NCBI GenBank assembly: GCA_031549495.1
Contig: JAVBPS010000069.1
Location: forward strand, 30,711-94,710
Reading direction: 5' to 3'
Length of the DNA stretch: 64,000 nt
DNA from: JAVBOW01 sp031549495
Lineage (GTDB): Bacteria > Bacteroidota > Bacteroidia > Bacteroidales > Rikenellaceae
Below, in pieces: positions 9,475-18,400 of the stretch. The notes under the pieces were generated by a model. That model saw nothing but the letters and a program-made list of their open reading frames with translations. It was not told where the DNA came from and made no database searches. Position 1 is the stretch's first letter; each line of letters opens with the position of its first letter. Both the position numbers and the translations under genes were made by a program.

Positions 9475-9504
9475 GCGGGCGTGTCGCACACGCGACACGC
9501 CCGC
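9475..9504 (-). terminator. Terminator of the GH164 gene
   Basis: Perfect 13-bp stem (GCGGGCGTGTCGC and partner) with a 4-nt loop, followed on the minus strand by ACGCTTTTAT. Confidence 0.88.
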
Positions 9505-9520
9505 AAAACAGCCATTTACC

Positions 9521-11536
9521 TTATTTCGTTTGCCAGCGGTATACCGCATGGCTGTCGGCCGGGATGCTCACCGTCAGTCCGTTCGCGGTGGCGGAGCCGT
9601 CCACCGGCTTCGGCGAGGAAATCCGGCCCGACAGGCGCACCGTGACAGGGGTCGTATTCTTGTTGACCAGCACGGTCATCAGCTCATCCCCGCTCTTTAC
9701 GGTGCGCATCAGCACCCCCTTCACCGGCTGGGCGAAACGCACGGGCACGGCGGAAAGCGCATCGGCGCAGAGCGTGTTATAAAGCGTCGTCAGCGACGCG
9801 TTGTCGCGGTGCCAGGCCCCCAACTCGATGGGCGAGGGTATCCAGACCACCTCCCCCTGTCCGAAAGCGTGGCGCATGGCCACCGTCTCCCCGTCGTACG
9901 ACCCGAACGGTTTGGCCCCGGCCGGGCTGAGGGTGCCCCGCCACAGGTGGGCGGGAAGTTGCAGCGACGGATCGCTGAGCGTAAGCCCGAATACCGGCGC
10001 GGTGACCTTGAATTCGGCCACCTGCCCCCCGAAGCAATCGGCCAGCGGGAAGCCGCCCATGAAGATGCAACGCGCATTCTCGTCGTAAAAACCGGTCAGT
10101 CCGGTGACGATCAGTCGTCCCCCGCCGCTTACGAACGCGCGGATGCGCTCCCAGTAGTACGACGGCAGGCTGACCATATCTGTCAGCAGCGCCACCTGTC
10201 CCTGGGGATGTTCCCAGTCGAACCGCTCCATCGAAGCGACGGCCGGGGTGACGCCCAGCGCCGCGAGGGCTTCGTAGGCCGCCACGAGGGATTTCATCGG
10301 CGCGCCCCGTTGGCGTCCTTCGTCCACTTCGCCTTTGAGCAGGCCCGCGCTCTGGCGCTGGATGCGCAACGACTCGACGTTGTAAAGCAGGGTGATGGGA
10401 GGTAGTACGGGCTCTGCGTCATGCAGGAAGGCCGCGTTCTGCCTGACCTTTCTGATCACCGCGGCGGCCGATTCCAGCCGCTCGGAGGGCCGTCCCAGGT
10501 AGTCGATCATCGCCCACTCGCCGGCCTCCATGGCCGCCGCACGCGGGTTGAGCGTCCAGAAGATCGTCCCCTGGCTGCCGGCCCCGATGCCTGTCCAGAG
10601 GTACTGCGCGATCTCTTCGCCCGTGGGGCAGTAGGGCACCTCGCCGCTTGCGGTCACGTTGCCGCCCTGCAGTTCGGTGATCCAGAACGGATTGCCGCAC
10701 GCCCCCTCGCGGATAATATCGGCCATGATCGAGACCCCTAACGGGTATTGCGCCCGGGTGAACCACCCGAAGTGCCAGCTCATGTGCATCGACGCCCCGA
10801 GCGAGGTGAGGAAGCTGCGGTAGGCCGTGAAATCGTATTCGGGCAGCGTGGAGAAGATCTGGTGGGGATTGATATGCTTGAAACTGCCGGGATGGAGCCG
10901 CTCGATCCGCTCGGCGATCCAGCGCAGGTACCAGTCGGTGTACCAGACCAGGAATTTCTCATCCGTGAAATCCCCTTTCAGGTAGCCGTTCGTGTAGGCC
11001 GAGGGCTTTTGCAGGGCCTTCCATTCGGCGAATTTCTCGCGCGAAAGGTCGGTCGGGGTCACTTTTACGCCCCCCGTGCCGGGCTCGTTCTGCAACACCC
11101 AGCAGTAGAGCGCCGGATGGCTTTTGAAATGCCCCACCACGGCGTCCACATAGGCTCCGATCTGCTGCAGGTGAGCCTTCGAGTGGGGAAACTTGAAACC
11201 GCCCACGTCCGTCAACTCGTCCGTCGTCGGGAAGAGCGTGGCGAAAAGGCGTACCCCGTTGCGCTGTGCGGCATCGAAAGCGCGATCGTAAAGCGAGAAA
11301 TCCCATTTCCCGCCGGGACGCTCCATATGCACGCCGAACATGCGGATGCGGGCCACCTCCATGCCGCTTCGCTTCATGGTGGCGAAAAACCCTTCGATAT
11401 CCTCATCCGTCTGCCCCGGTTCGATGAATACCTGTGCCCCGATCAGGGGATATTCGGTGCGTTGGGCCGTTGCGGCGGCCGAAGCCAGCAGCACGGCGCT
11501 CAACAGGGTCATCTTCAGTAAGTGCTTTGTTTTCAT
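9521..11536 (-). CDS. Probable GH164 beta-mannosidase (clan GH-A)
   Basis: This secreted 671-residue enzyme starts at MKTKHLLKM, with a signal peptide ending near AAATAQ. An in-frame start 31 codons upstream would put non-signal sequence first and lie beyond the -7 box at 11564-11571. An N-terminal TIM barrel carries WVLQNEPG (Glu151, putative acid/base) and PFWITELQGG (Glu288, putative nucleophile). A middle domain around residues 390-520 resembles the glutamine-amidotransferase-like trimerisation domain of GH42-type enzymes, followed by a beta domain. The 137-residue gap between the two Glu matches what I recall for the founding GH164 beta-mannosidase (Glu160/Glu297), and the mannose-rich context agrees. 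GH42-like beta-galactosidase is the alternative. A strong terminator follows the gene. Confidence 0.65.
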   Translation of the reverse strand: MKTKHLLKMTLLSAVLLASAAATAQRTEYPLIGAQVFIEPGQTDEDIEGFFATMKRSGMEVARIRMFGVHMERPGGKWDFSLYDRAFDAAQRNGVRLFATLFPTTDELTDVGGFKFPHSKAHLQQIGAYVDAVVGHFKSHPALYCWVLQNEPGTGGVKVTPTDLSREKFAEWKALQKPSAYTNGYLKGDFTDEKFLVWYTDWYLRWIAERIERLHPGSFKHINPHQIFSTLPEYDFTAYRSFLTSLGASMHMSWHFGWFTRAQYPLGVSIMADIIREGACGNPFWITELQGGNVTASGEVPYCPTGEEIAQYLWTGIGAGSQGTIFWTLNPRAAAMEAGEWAMIDYLGRPSERLESAAAVIRKVRQNAAFLHDAEPVLPPITLLYNVESLRIQRQSAGLLKGEVDEGRQRGAPMKSLVAAYEALAALGVTPAVASMERFDWEHPQGQVALLTDMVSLPSYYWERIRAFVSGGGRLIVTGLTGFYDENARCIFMGGFPLADCFGGQVAEFKVTAPVFGLTLSDPSLQLPAHLWRGTLSPAGAKPFGSYDGETVAMRHAFGQGEVVWIPSPIELGAWHRDNASLTTLYNTLCADALSAVPVRFAQPVKGVLMRTVKSGDELMTVLVNKNTTPVTVRLSGRISSPKPVDGSATANGLTVSIPADSHAVYRWQTK

Positions 11537-11563
11537 TTGGATCAGGTGGTTTTGAGTTATTTG

Positions 11564-11571
11564 CAAAAATA
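11564..11571 (-). promoter_or_regulatory. -7 box of the GH164 gene
   Basis: TATTTTTG on the minus strand, 28 nt upstream of the ATG at 11536. It supports that start over the longer frame. Confidence 0.5.
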
Positions 11572-11680
11572 AGCAATTCTCCGTTCCTGCAGCGTTCTGA
11601 TTTATCAAACAGTAACACAAATTACGCAAACCGTGCTAAAAATTGAGAGCAGCCTGATAACTTTTCCCATCATTCCGCGT

Positions 11681-11688
11681 TACCTTTG
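11681..11688 (+). promoter_or_regulatory. -7 box of the phosphoesterase/phosphatase operon
   Basis: TACCTTTG 18 nt before the ATG at 11706. It argues against the in-frame GTG at 11697 as start. Confidence 0.6.
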
Positions 11689-11705
11689 CACTAAACGTGA
11701 AGAAG

Positions 11706-12473
11706 ATGAAAACCGCTTTCTATATATTGCTACTCTCGGCCCTGTCGTTCGGCCCTGCCGCATGGGGCAAGGGGCTGCGCGTGGCCCTGGTGAGCGACAC
11801 CCACCTGAGCGTGCCGGGCTCCGCGGAGGCCCTCAGGGCGGTGGTCGGCGACATCAACCGCGACCCCGCGATCGACCTGGTTATCCACCTGGGCGATGTG
11901 ACGGATAAGGCGTTGGAAACGGAGTTCGAAGCCGCGGCCGCCATCCTGGGCGGCCTGCAAAAAGAATACTACGTGCTTCCCGGCAACCACGACTCGCGCT
12001 ACACCGACCGTTGGGAAGAGCTGCAATCGAAATATTTCGGGGGCACGGATTTCTGCCTGGTGCGCCGCGGGGTCGTGCTGGCCGGATTCCCCACCGGGCC
12101 GTACTACCCCGACGGGAACGGGAAGGAATTCCTGCGCGAGCCGGATTTGCAGAAACTGGCCGCCGCGCCCACCCATAAACCCGTGCTGCTTTTCCTGCAC
12201 CATCCCCTTCAGCAGGTCAAAAACCCGCAATTGCTCACCGCGCTGCCGCAGTGGGCGAATGTCCGTGCGGAATTCTGCGGCCATATCCACCTCGAAAGGC
12301 AGTCTGAATGGAAGGGAATTCCGGTGCTGGTCTGCCGCTCGACGCTGCGCGATGCGAACGGCGTGGTGGGCTACACGGTCGTCACCCTGCGCCGGGGCAT
12401 GATCACCGTCTCCGCCCGCAACGCCGCCGACGGCCGCGAAACCGTCCTCTGGGAAGAAAAACTAATCAAATAA
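11706..12473 (+). CDS. Secreted calcineurin-like metallophosphoesterase
   Basis: This protein of about 255 residues has a signal peptide (MKTAFYILLLSALSFGPAAW). The dinuclear-metal motifs of the calcineurin-like superfamily are in order: VSDTHLS, HLGDVTD, LPGNHDSR, FLHHPL and CGHIHLE. An in-frame GTG at 11697 is also possible, but a -7 box TACCTTTG at 11681-11688 would put transcription initiation nearly on it, so the ATG at 11706 is preferred. Five bases separate its stop from the alkaline phosphatase gene. The two probably form a periplasmic phosphate-scavenging operon. The substrate (phosphomonoester or diester) cannot be told from sequence. Confidence 0.88.
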   Translation: MKTAFYILLLSALSFGPAAWGKGLRVALVSDTHLSVPGSAEALRAVVGDINRDPAIDLVIHLGDVTDKALETEFEAAAAILGGLQKEYYVLPGNHDSRYTDRWEELQSKYFGGTDFCLVRRGVVLAGFPTGPYYPDGNGKEFLREPDLQKLAAAPTHKPVLLFLHHPLQQVKNPQLLTALPQWANVRAEFCGHIHLERQSEWKGIPVLVCRSTLRDANGVVGYTVVTLRRGMITVSARNAADGRETVLWEEKLIK

Positions 12474-12478
12474 CCGAT

Positions 12479-13558
12479 ATGAAAACGATCCGTATTACAG
12501 CATTCCTGCTTTTGGTCACGTTTGCGGCCGGAGCCAAAACCCCCGCGGTGAAGAACATCATCTTCATGGTGGGCGACGGGATGGGCATCTCGCAAATGAC
12601 CTCCGCGATGGTCGAAGGCCGGTACGCCCCGATGAATTTCGACCGCGCGCAGTCCGTGGGCCTGGTGAAGACCTATTCGGCCAACAACCCGGTGACCGAC
12701 TCGGGCGCCGCGGCGACCGCTTTCGCCTGCGGGGTGAAGACCAATAACGCGACGATCGGCCTCGACGCGAAGGGCGAATCCCACCCCTCGATCATGGAAA
12801 AAGCGCGCTCGCGCGGAATGGCGACCGGTTTCGTGGTCACCTCGACCGTGACCGATGCCACCCCGTCCGGATTCTACGCCCACGTCCCCAGTCGCCATCA
12901 ATACGAGGACATCGCCCTGCAACTCGTCCGCTCGGACATCGACGTCTGGATGGGCGGGGGCGGCAAATACTTTACCGAGCGTGCCGACGGCCGCGACCTG
13001 TCCGACACCCTGCGCGCACGCGGTTACACCGTAGCCGCCACGCTGGATGAGGTGCAGGCCGCCACGGGCCGCGTGGCAGGCATCATGGATTCCGGCTACA
13101 TGCCCGCATGGAAATCCGGCCGCCAGGGCTACCTGCCCGCCGCCACGGCCAAGACCCTCGACCTGTTGCTGGCCCAGTCCCGCGGCAAAGGCTTCTTCGC
13201 CATGATCGAAGGCTCGCAGATTGATTCCGGGGGCCACAACAACGACTTCGATAAGATCCTCAATGAAACGCGCGATTTCGACCAGGCGGTAGGCGTGGCG
13301 ATGGATTTCGCCGACCGCCATCCGGGCACGCTGGTCATCGTCGCCGCCGACCACGAAACGGGCGGGCTGGCCCTCACGGGCGAGGACGAGGACTTCAACC
13401 ACGCCGACGTGAAGCTGGCCTACCGCTTCGCCACCGGGGGCCATACCGGGGTGATGACCGCCCTGCTGGCCTATGGCCCCGGTGCCGCCGAATTCAACCG
13501 CATCATGGAGAACACGGAGGTCAACCGGCTGATGTGCAAACTGCTTAAGCTGAACTAA
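12479..13558 (+). CDS. Alkaline phosphatase (PhoA family), secreted
   Basis: This 359-residue alkaline phosphatase has a short signal peptide (MKTIRITAFLLLVTFAAGA). The metal and nucleophile motifs are visible: MVGDGMG (metal Asp), VTDSGAAATA (Ser75, the phosphorylated nucleophile), QIDSGGH, AADHETGG and GGHTG. It hydrolyses phosphomonoesters in the periplasm. The reading frame is open further upstream, but the ATG at 12479, 5 bp after the phosphoesterase stop and followed by the signal peptide, is clearly the start. The stop codon overlaps the first arm of a repeat (AACGTGAGTTCG at 13557-13568), so the repeat reaches into the end of the gene. Confidence 0.93.
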   Translation: MKTIRITAFLLLVTFAAGAKTPAVKNIIFMVGDGMGISQMTSAMVEGRYAPMNFDRAQSVGLVKTYSANNPVTDSGAAATAFACGVKTNNATIGLDAKGESHPSIMEKARSRGMATGFVVTSTVTDATPSGFYAHVPSRHQYEDIALQLVRSDIDVWMGGGGKYFTERADGRDLSDTLRARGYTVAATLDEVQAATGRVAGIMDSGYMPAWKSGRQGYLPAATAKTLDLLLAQSRGKGFFAMIEGSQIDSGGHNNDFDKILNETRDFDQAVGVAMDFADRHPGTLVIVAADHETGGLALTGEDEDFNHADVKLAYRFATGGHTGVMTALLAYGPGAAEFNRIMENTEVNRLMCKLLKLN

Positions 13559-13870
13559 CGTGAGTTCGATGAATTCTAATATGCTGGTGACTATGGTCTT
13601 ACCATTGAGTGTGCTTCTCTTGTATAGCCGAACTCACGTTATTCGTTCCGCTGCGCTGGCGTTAACGGACGAAAAAGACCGCCCGTTTTCCTCCTCCTTG
13701 CGGGGCATAGTCCAAACAAAAGGACGTTTGGCCTCTACTCCCGCTGCGAGCGTCGGTTCCCCCCTGCCCCCCTTTGAAAAAGGGGGGTGCGCCAGGCCAA
13801 CGCACACTTTGCTCGGAATGACATTTTTATGTAGTTGATTTTCAGTGATTAAATTCGTCGAACTCACGTT
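13557..13870. repeat. Composite repeat block between phosphatase and palindrome
   Basis: This non-coding block carries AACGTGAGTTCG at 13557-13568 and its reverse complement at 13629-13640 and 13859-13870. Inside lie a family-5 repeat (13645-13660 and 13759-13815) and a family-4 insert (13661-13758). The outer copies form a MITE-like inverted pair ~314 bp apart. No credible gene is seen in 13559-14036. Confidence 0.75.
13661..13758. repeat. Nested ~100-bp repeat (family 4), copy 1
   Basis: It begins GTTAACGGACGAAAAAG and ends GAGCGTCGGTT, with the hairpin CCAAAC...GTTTGG at 13712-13731. It separates the two halves of a family-5 repeat. Confidence 0.85.
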
Positions 13871-13885
13871 AAACTAATCTGGAAA

Positions 13886-13985
13886 AATATTTTGTCATTC
13901 TGAGCGAAGCGAAGAATCTTGGTCGGAAGTATTCTGAACACAGTCCGACCAAGATTCTTCGCTTCGCTCAGAATGACAAAATATT
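13886..13985. repeat. Palindromic repeat family 3, copy 1 (perfect 42-bp arms)
   Basis: The arms 13886-13927 and 13944-13985 are perfect complements (TGTCATTCTGAGCGAAGCG and partner) with a 16-nt loop. It lies between convergent genes and could terminate both. Confidence 0.93.
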
Positions 13986-14036
13986 CCCCGTGTGCCGGGC
14001 GGCACCGCTTCGCTCTGCATGGTAAGATATTACACC

Positions 14037-15278
14037 CTATTTCTGCCGTTTGATCAGCCGGTCGACGGCATGCTCGAGCGACTGGCTGGGCTCGATGATG
14101 TTGTATCCTGTCCAGAACTCCTCGTCATAGAAGTCGACGATCATATCGGAGAGCGACTGATTGCCCTTGAACGTCTCGCGCAGCGGGAACCGGACCGCCT
14201 GAACCTCTTCCCCGCCGGTGACGACCGTCTCGGCGACCACCGTGAAGTTCGTGGAGAAGAGCCGTTTTTTCCAGTCGCATTTGAAGCGCATCCTGTTCAT
14301 CGCGTAATACAGGTAGCTGCGCCCCTCGTGGGGCCGGTAGGAAAGCGTGAACCACAACTCTTCGGGCGTGAAACGCAATCCGGCCGGTTTTTGCCTCAGT
14401 ACCATCCGGGTCACTTTGTCGCGGTCGCGCATGTCGGCGCTCAGCTCCATGCGCGAAACGGTGTGGGTCTGCATGTCGATATAAAGCCGGGCGGCGAACA
14501 CGAGGTCCTCCGTGGGATCGTCTTGCGGCGTCATGCTGACCACGTAGTGCATGCGTTGGTCTATTTCCGCCGGATGTTCCATCCGGAAGCGGTACTGGTC
14601 GAGCTGGCGCGGATCGAGGACGTCGGAGCGGTTCTTGACCATGTCGGCATGGACCATCAGCACGGGCCCCCCCAGCAGCTTCACCCCGAGCGTGTCGCGG
14701 CGGTGGGCGCTGACCAGGCTACGGCCTTTGACCACTCGGGCCCGGTCGGAGTCCCCCGGATCCAGATAGCCCGTTTTGAAGATGTCGACCACGGCTTCCG
14801 AAACCACCGTGAAATGGTTCCTTTTCTGTACCGTTTCGCGGTAAAACCCGGTCGTCAGGCTGCTATGGTCGTTGTAATTCTCCCCGATCCGGGAGATGGC
14901 CCGTTCGACCAGCGCCCTGGCGTCGGCGTCTATGACCGTTACGGTGCCTAATTGTTTGGGTATTTCGGTCAGGTAGATGACCGTGTCGCGCACCGTGCGG
15001 CCTTCGAGCGGCAGGCGGCGCGAGCCATACCCCAGATGGGAAATGTGGAGAGTTTGCGCTTGCGGGGAAGCCCTGATGAGCAGCGAGAAGAATCCGTCCG
15101 CGTTTGTCGCCGTGCCGGTTCTCGTGCCCCAGAGCCCCACGTACGCCAATTCGACGGGCTTGTGCGTGCGGGAATCCCGGATCGTTCCGCTGACGGTGTA
15201 GGTGCCGTCCTGCTGCTGCCCCTGCGCCGGAAAAGCGCCGAGGAGCAATACGAATAATGCGACGCATAGAGGTTTCAT
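14037..15278 (-). CDS. Exported protein with carboxypeptidase-regulatory-like domain
   Basis: This 413-residue exported protein has a signal peptide (MKPLCVALFVLLLGAFPAQG). Residues ~25-110 form a CarboxypepD_reg-like beta-sandwich (TYTVSGTIRDSRTHKPVELA ... HISHLGYGSRRLPLEG), the domain that also precedes many SusC plugs. The remaining ~300 residues are rich in beta-strand-like sequence and match no enzyme I recognise. Such proteins are common at the Bacteroidota outer membrane, but the function is unknown. It is transcribed toward a 42-bp perfect inverted repeat at 13886-13985 that could terminate both it and the convergent phosphatase operon. Confidence 0.8.
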   Translation of the reverse strand: MKPLCVALFVLLLGAFPAQGQQQDGTYTVSGTIRDSRTHKPVELAYVGLWGTRTGTATNADGFFSLLIRASPQAQTLHISHLGYGSRRLPLEGRTVRDTVIYLTEIPKQLGTVTVIDADARALVERAISRIGENYNDHSSLTTGFYRETVQKRNHFTVVSEAVVDIFKTGYLDPGDSDRARVVKGRSLVSAHRRDTLGVKLLGGPVLMVHADMVKNRSDVLDPRQLDQYRFRMEHPAEIDQRMHYVVSMTPQDDPTEDLVFAARLYIDMQTHTVSRMELSADMRDRDKVTRMVLRQKPAGLRFTPEELWFTLSYRPHEGRSYLYYAMNRMRFKCDWKKRLFSTNFTVVAETVVTGGEEVQAVRFPLRETFKGNQSLSDMIVDFYDEEFWTGYNIIEPSQSLEHAVDRLIKRQK

Positions 15279-15424
15279 GGCTTTATGATTTAGAAAAACA
15301 TGGCCTTACCTCGACTCTTTGGACACGGGCGAAAATTTGCCGCCCATCGTCCCGCATATTGGTAAAGATAGTCTGTTTTTCCGGAAAAACCTGAAAAAAT
15401 CCCGCGATTTTGTCCGGAAAAAGG

Positions 15425-15448
15425 ACGGCCAGGCGTCTGCCTGGCCGT
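15425..15448 (-). terminator. Terminator of the HTCS at 15455
   Basis: Perfect 10-bp stem ACGGCCAGGC with a 4-nt loop just after the stop, followed by CCTTTTT on the minus strand. Confidence 0.88.
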
Positions 15449-15454
15449 TTTGTC

Positions 15455-18400
15455 CTATTCCTTTCCGCGCTTCTGACCCGCGTAGTCCTTCGGCGAAGCC
15501 CCGTACCGCTCCCGGAAACATTTGGTGAAATAGGAGTGCGAGTTGAATCCCACGCGGTACATGATCTCCGAGATGCGCAGGTCGCTGTCCGCAAGCAGTT
15601 GCGCGGCCCGTTTGAGGCGGATGGTGCGGATGAACTCGTTGATGCTCTCGCCCGTGAGCGCCTTCACTTTGCGGTAGACCTGCTGGTAGGAGTATCCGGT
15701 CCGCTCGCACAACTGCTGGATGCTGAAATCGGGATCTTCCATCTGCTCCTGGATCACGGTCACCAGCGAGCTGATGAAGCGGTCGTCCTGCGACTGGATC
15801 TCTATGGCGGCCGGCTCGCTGAGCACGCGCAGGCGGAAATTTTCCTGCAACTTGCGGCGTTGCTCGATCATCTTGTCGATACGCGTACGCAGCGTTTTGA
15901 TGCTGAACGGCTTATAGATATAACCATCCGCCCCCCGGCGATACCCTTCATTGCGGCTCAGCTCGTCATTGCGTGCGGTGAGCAGTACGACGGGAATATG
16001 GCTGGTCACCACGTCCTGCTTGATCCGCTCGCACAGCTCGAACCCGTCCACGCCGGGCATCATCACGTCCGAAAGCACCAGGTCGGGACACAGCTCGCGC
16101 ACCAGCGCCAACGCCTGCCCGCCCTCCGTGGCGGTATGCACCTCGTAAAACTCCTCCATGTTCATCTTCAGGAACATGAGCATATCCTCATTATCTTCGA
16201 CCACCAGCACGCTCGGCTTGGCGAAGTGGTCCGACGCTTCGGGATCCTCTTCCTCATGCGCTTCGGGAGCGTCCTGCGGGACGGGCGGGGCGCTCAGGTC
16301 GGCCGGGACGGTAAAGCGGAAGACGCTCCCTTTCCCCTGTTCGCTGATCACCGAGATCTCCCCGCCGTGCAGCTCGACGAAATCGCGCGTCAGGTCGAGC
16401 CCGATGCCGCTGCCGTAGCTGTCGTCCACGGGCGCGGGCGTGCCCTGGTAGAAACGGTCGAAGATGCGCGCCAGGTCCGCGCGGGCGATCCCCTTGCCGG
16501 TGTCGCTCACCTCGACGGCGACGAAATCCCGCTCCGCATGCCGCACGGGCTGCACCGTCACGCTCACCTCGCCCTCGGGTGGGGTGAATTTCAGTGCGTT
16601 GGATATGAGGTTGTAAAGGATCTTCTCCATCTTGTCGCTGTCGAAGAAGAGATTCGCATCCGGCATCTCCGCGTTGAACTCGTAGAGCACCCCGCGGCGT
16701 GCGGCATGCTCGGCGAACATCTCCCAGGTGCGGCGCAGGAAGGCCACCAGGTCGCCCCGTTGCAGGTCGAGCGTTATCTTGCCGCTGTCGATGCGGCGCA
16801 TGTCCATGATCTGGTTGATCAGGCGCAGCAACCGCTCGGCGTTCTGCCGCATGATGGCCAGCATGCCTTGCTGGCGGCTGTCCACCGCGCTTTGTTCGAG
16901 GCTTTCGATGGGACCGAGGATGAGCGAGAGGGGCGTCTTGAACTCATGCGAGACGTTGGTGAAGAACTGCATCTTGATGCGGTTCAATTCCTCCATCTTC
17001 TGCCGCTCCATCTTTTCGAGTTTCAGCTCCGAAGAGAGTCTCAGGCGCGTCATGCTGATCTTCCAGGCCATCCTCACGAGCGCCAGCGCGAGGAGCGCAT
17101 AGAGCGTCCAGGCCCACCAACTGCTCCACCAGGGCGGCAGGACAGTAATGTGAAGGACGGTCTGCGCATCGCTCCAGATCCCGTCGGGATTCGCCCCGCT
17201 CACATGGAACACATACCGCCCGGGCCGCAGGTTGGAGTATGCGGCCGAATTCTGCCCGTTGCCCGTGGTGACGGGAGTGCGGTCGTACCCCTCCAACTGG
17301 TAGGAATAGACGTTGTTCACGGGCGAGGCGTAATTCATCAGCGCGAAGTCGATGCGCAGCGAGGTCTGGTTGTGTTTCAGACGGACCGAACGCGTCATCG
17401 GGGCGGGCAGGGGGAGGATTTCGCGTCCGCCGACCCGTTCGCCCGGCCCCACGCGTTTACCGGAGAGCCAGAGGTCCGTGATCACCACCGGGGCTTTATC
17501 CAGGCTCAGGACGATATCCGAAGGGCGGAATTCGATCAGTCCGCCGTACCCGCCCAGGTAGATCTTTCCCCGGGGTTCGTTGAAGAAACTGTTGTAGGCC
17601 GTTTCGCCCATATCCACGTCAGCCTGCAGGTCGCAGACGATCTTGCGGTCGAACTCGTAGTCGTACATGATCAACTCGCGCAGGGTGGCGATCCACAGCC
17701 TGTGCCGCCCGTCAGAGGTGATGCCGCGGATGCTTTTCGTGAGGTCCAGGTCGTCCGGGAACCGCTCGAACCGCCCCGAGGCGACGTCCAGCCGGCACAG
17801 CCCCATGTCCGTCCCGACCCATACCGCCCCGCCTGCATCGACATGGATCGAGTAGATGCGGTCCGAATTGATGCTCCCCTCGTCGCCCGGGGTGAACGGG
17901 TAGAGGGTGAAACGCTCCGCCTGTTTTTCGTAACGCAGCAGCCCGTCGCTGATGGTGCCGATCCAGATGTTGCCTTTGGGGTCGGTGTCCAGGTAGGCCA
18001 CGTCGCTGTTGCCCGAGGAGGTGTAACGGTCTATCGGCACGGCGCGGTAGGAGAGCGAGGCGACCGAACCGTCCGCCCGCCGGTGGGGGGTGATCAGGCA
18101 GATCCCGCTGGGGACGTTCACCACCAGGTCGCCGTCGGCATCCTCCCGGATGGTGTAGATGTATTTGAGCGAGAGGTTCTGCGGAACGTCGGCCGGGGCG
18201 CGGAAACGGTCCGCGGCCGGGTCGTAGTAGTTGATCCCGTCGTTGGTGCCGATCCAGATGGTTCCCCGGCTGTCGCGCACGATGCGTTTGACGATGGAGT
18301 GGGAGATGCCGCCGCTGCCGAACCGGTAGGTGCGCAGGCGGGTCAGCGTGCTGTCGTAGCGCATCACCCCGTAGTTCGAGGTGAGCCACACGTCGCCGTC

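Noticed and set aside
12308..12478. Upstream extension of the alkaline phosphatase frame
   Set aside because: It overlaps the phosphoesterase coding sequence in another frame, and the signal peptide begins at 12479.
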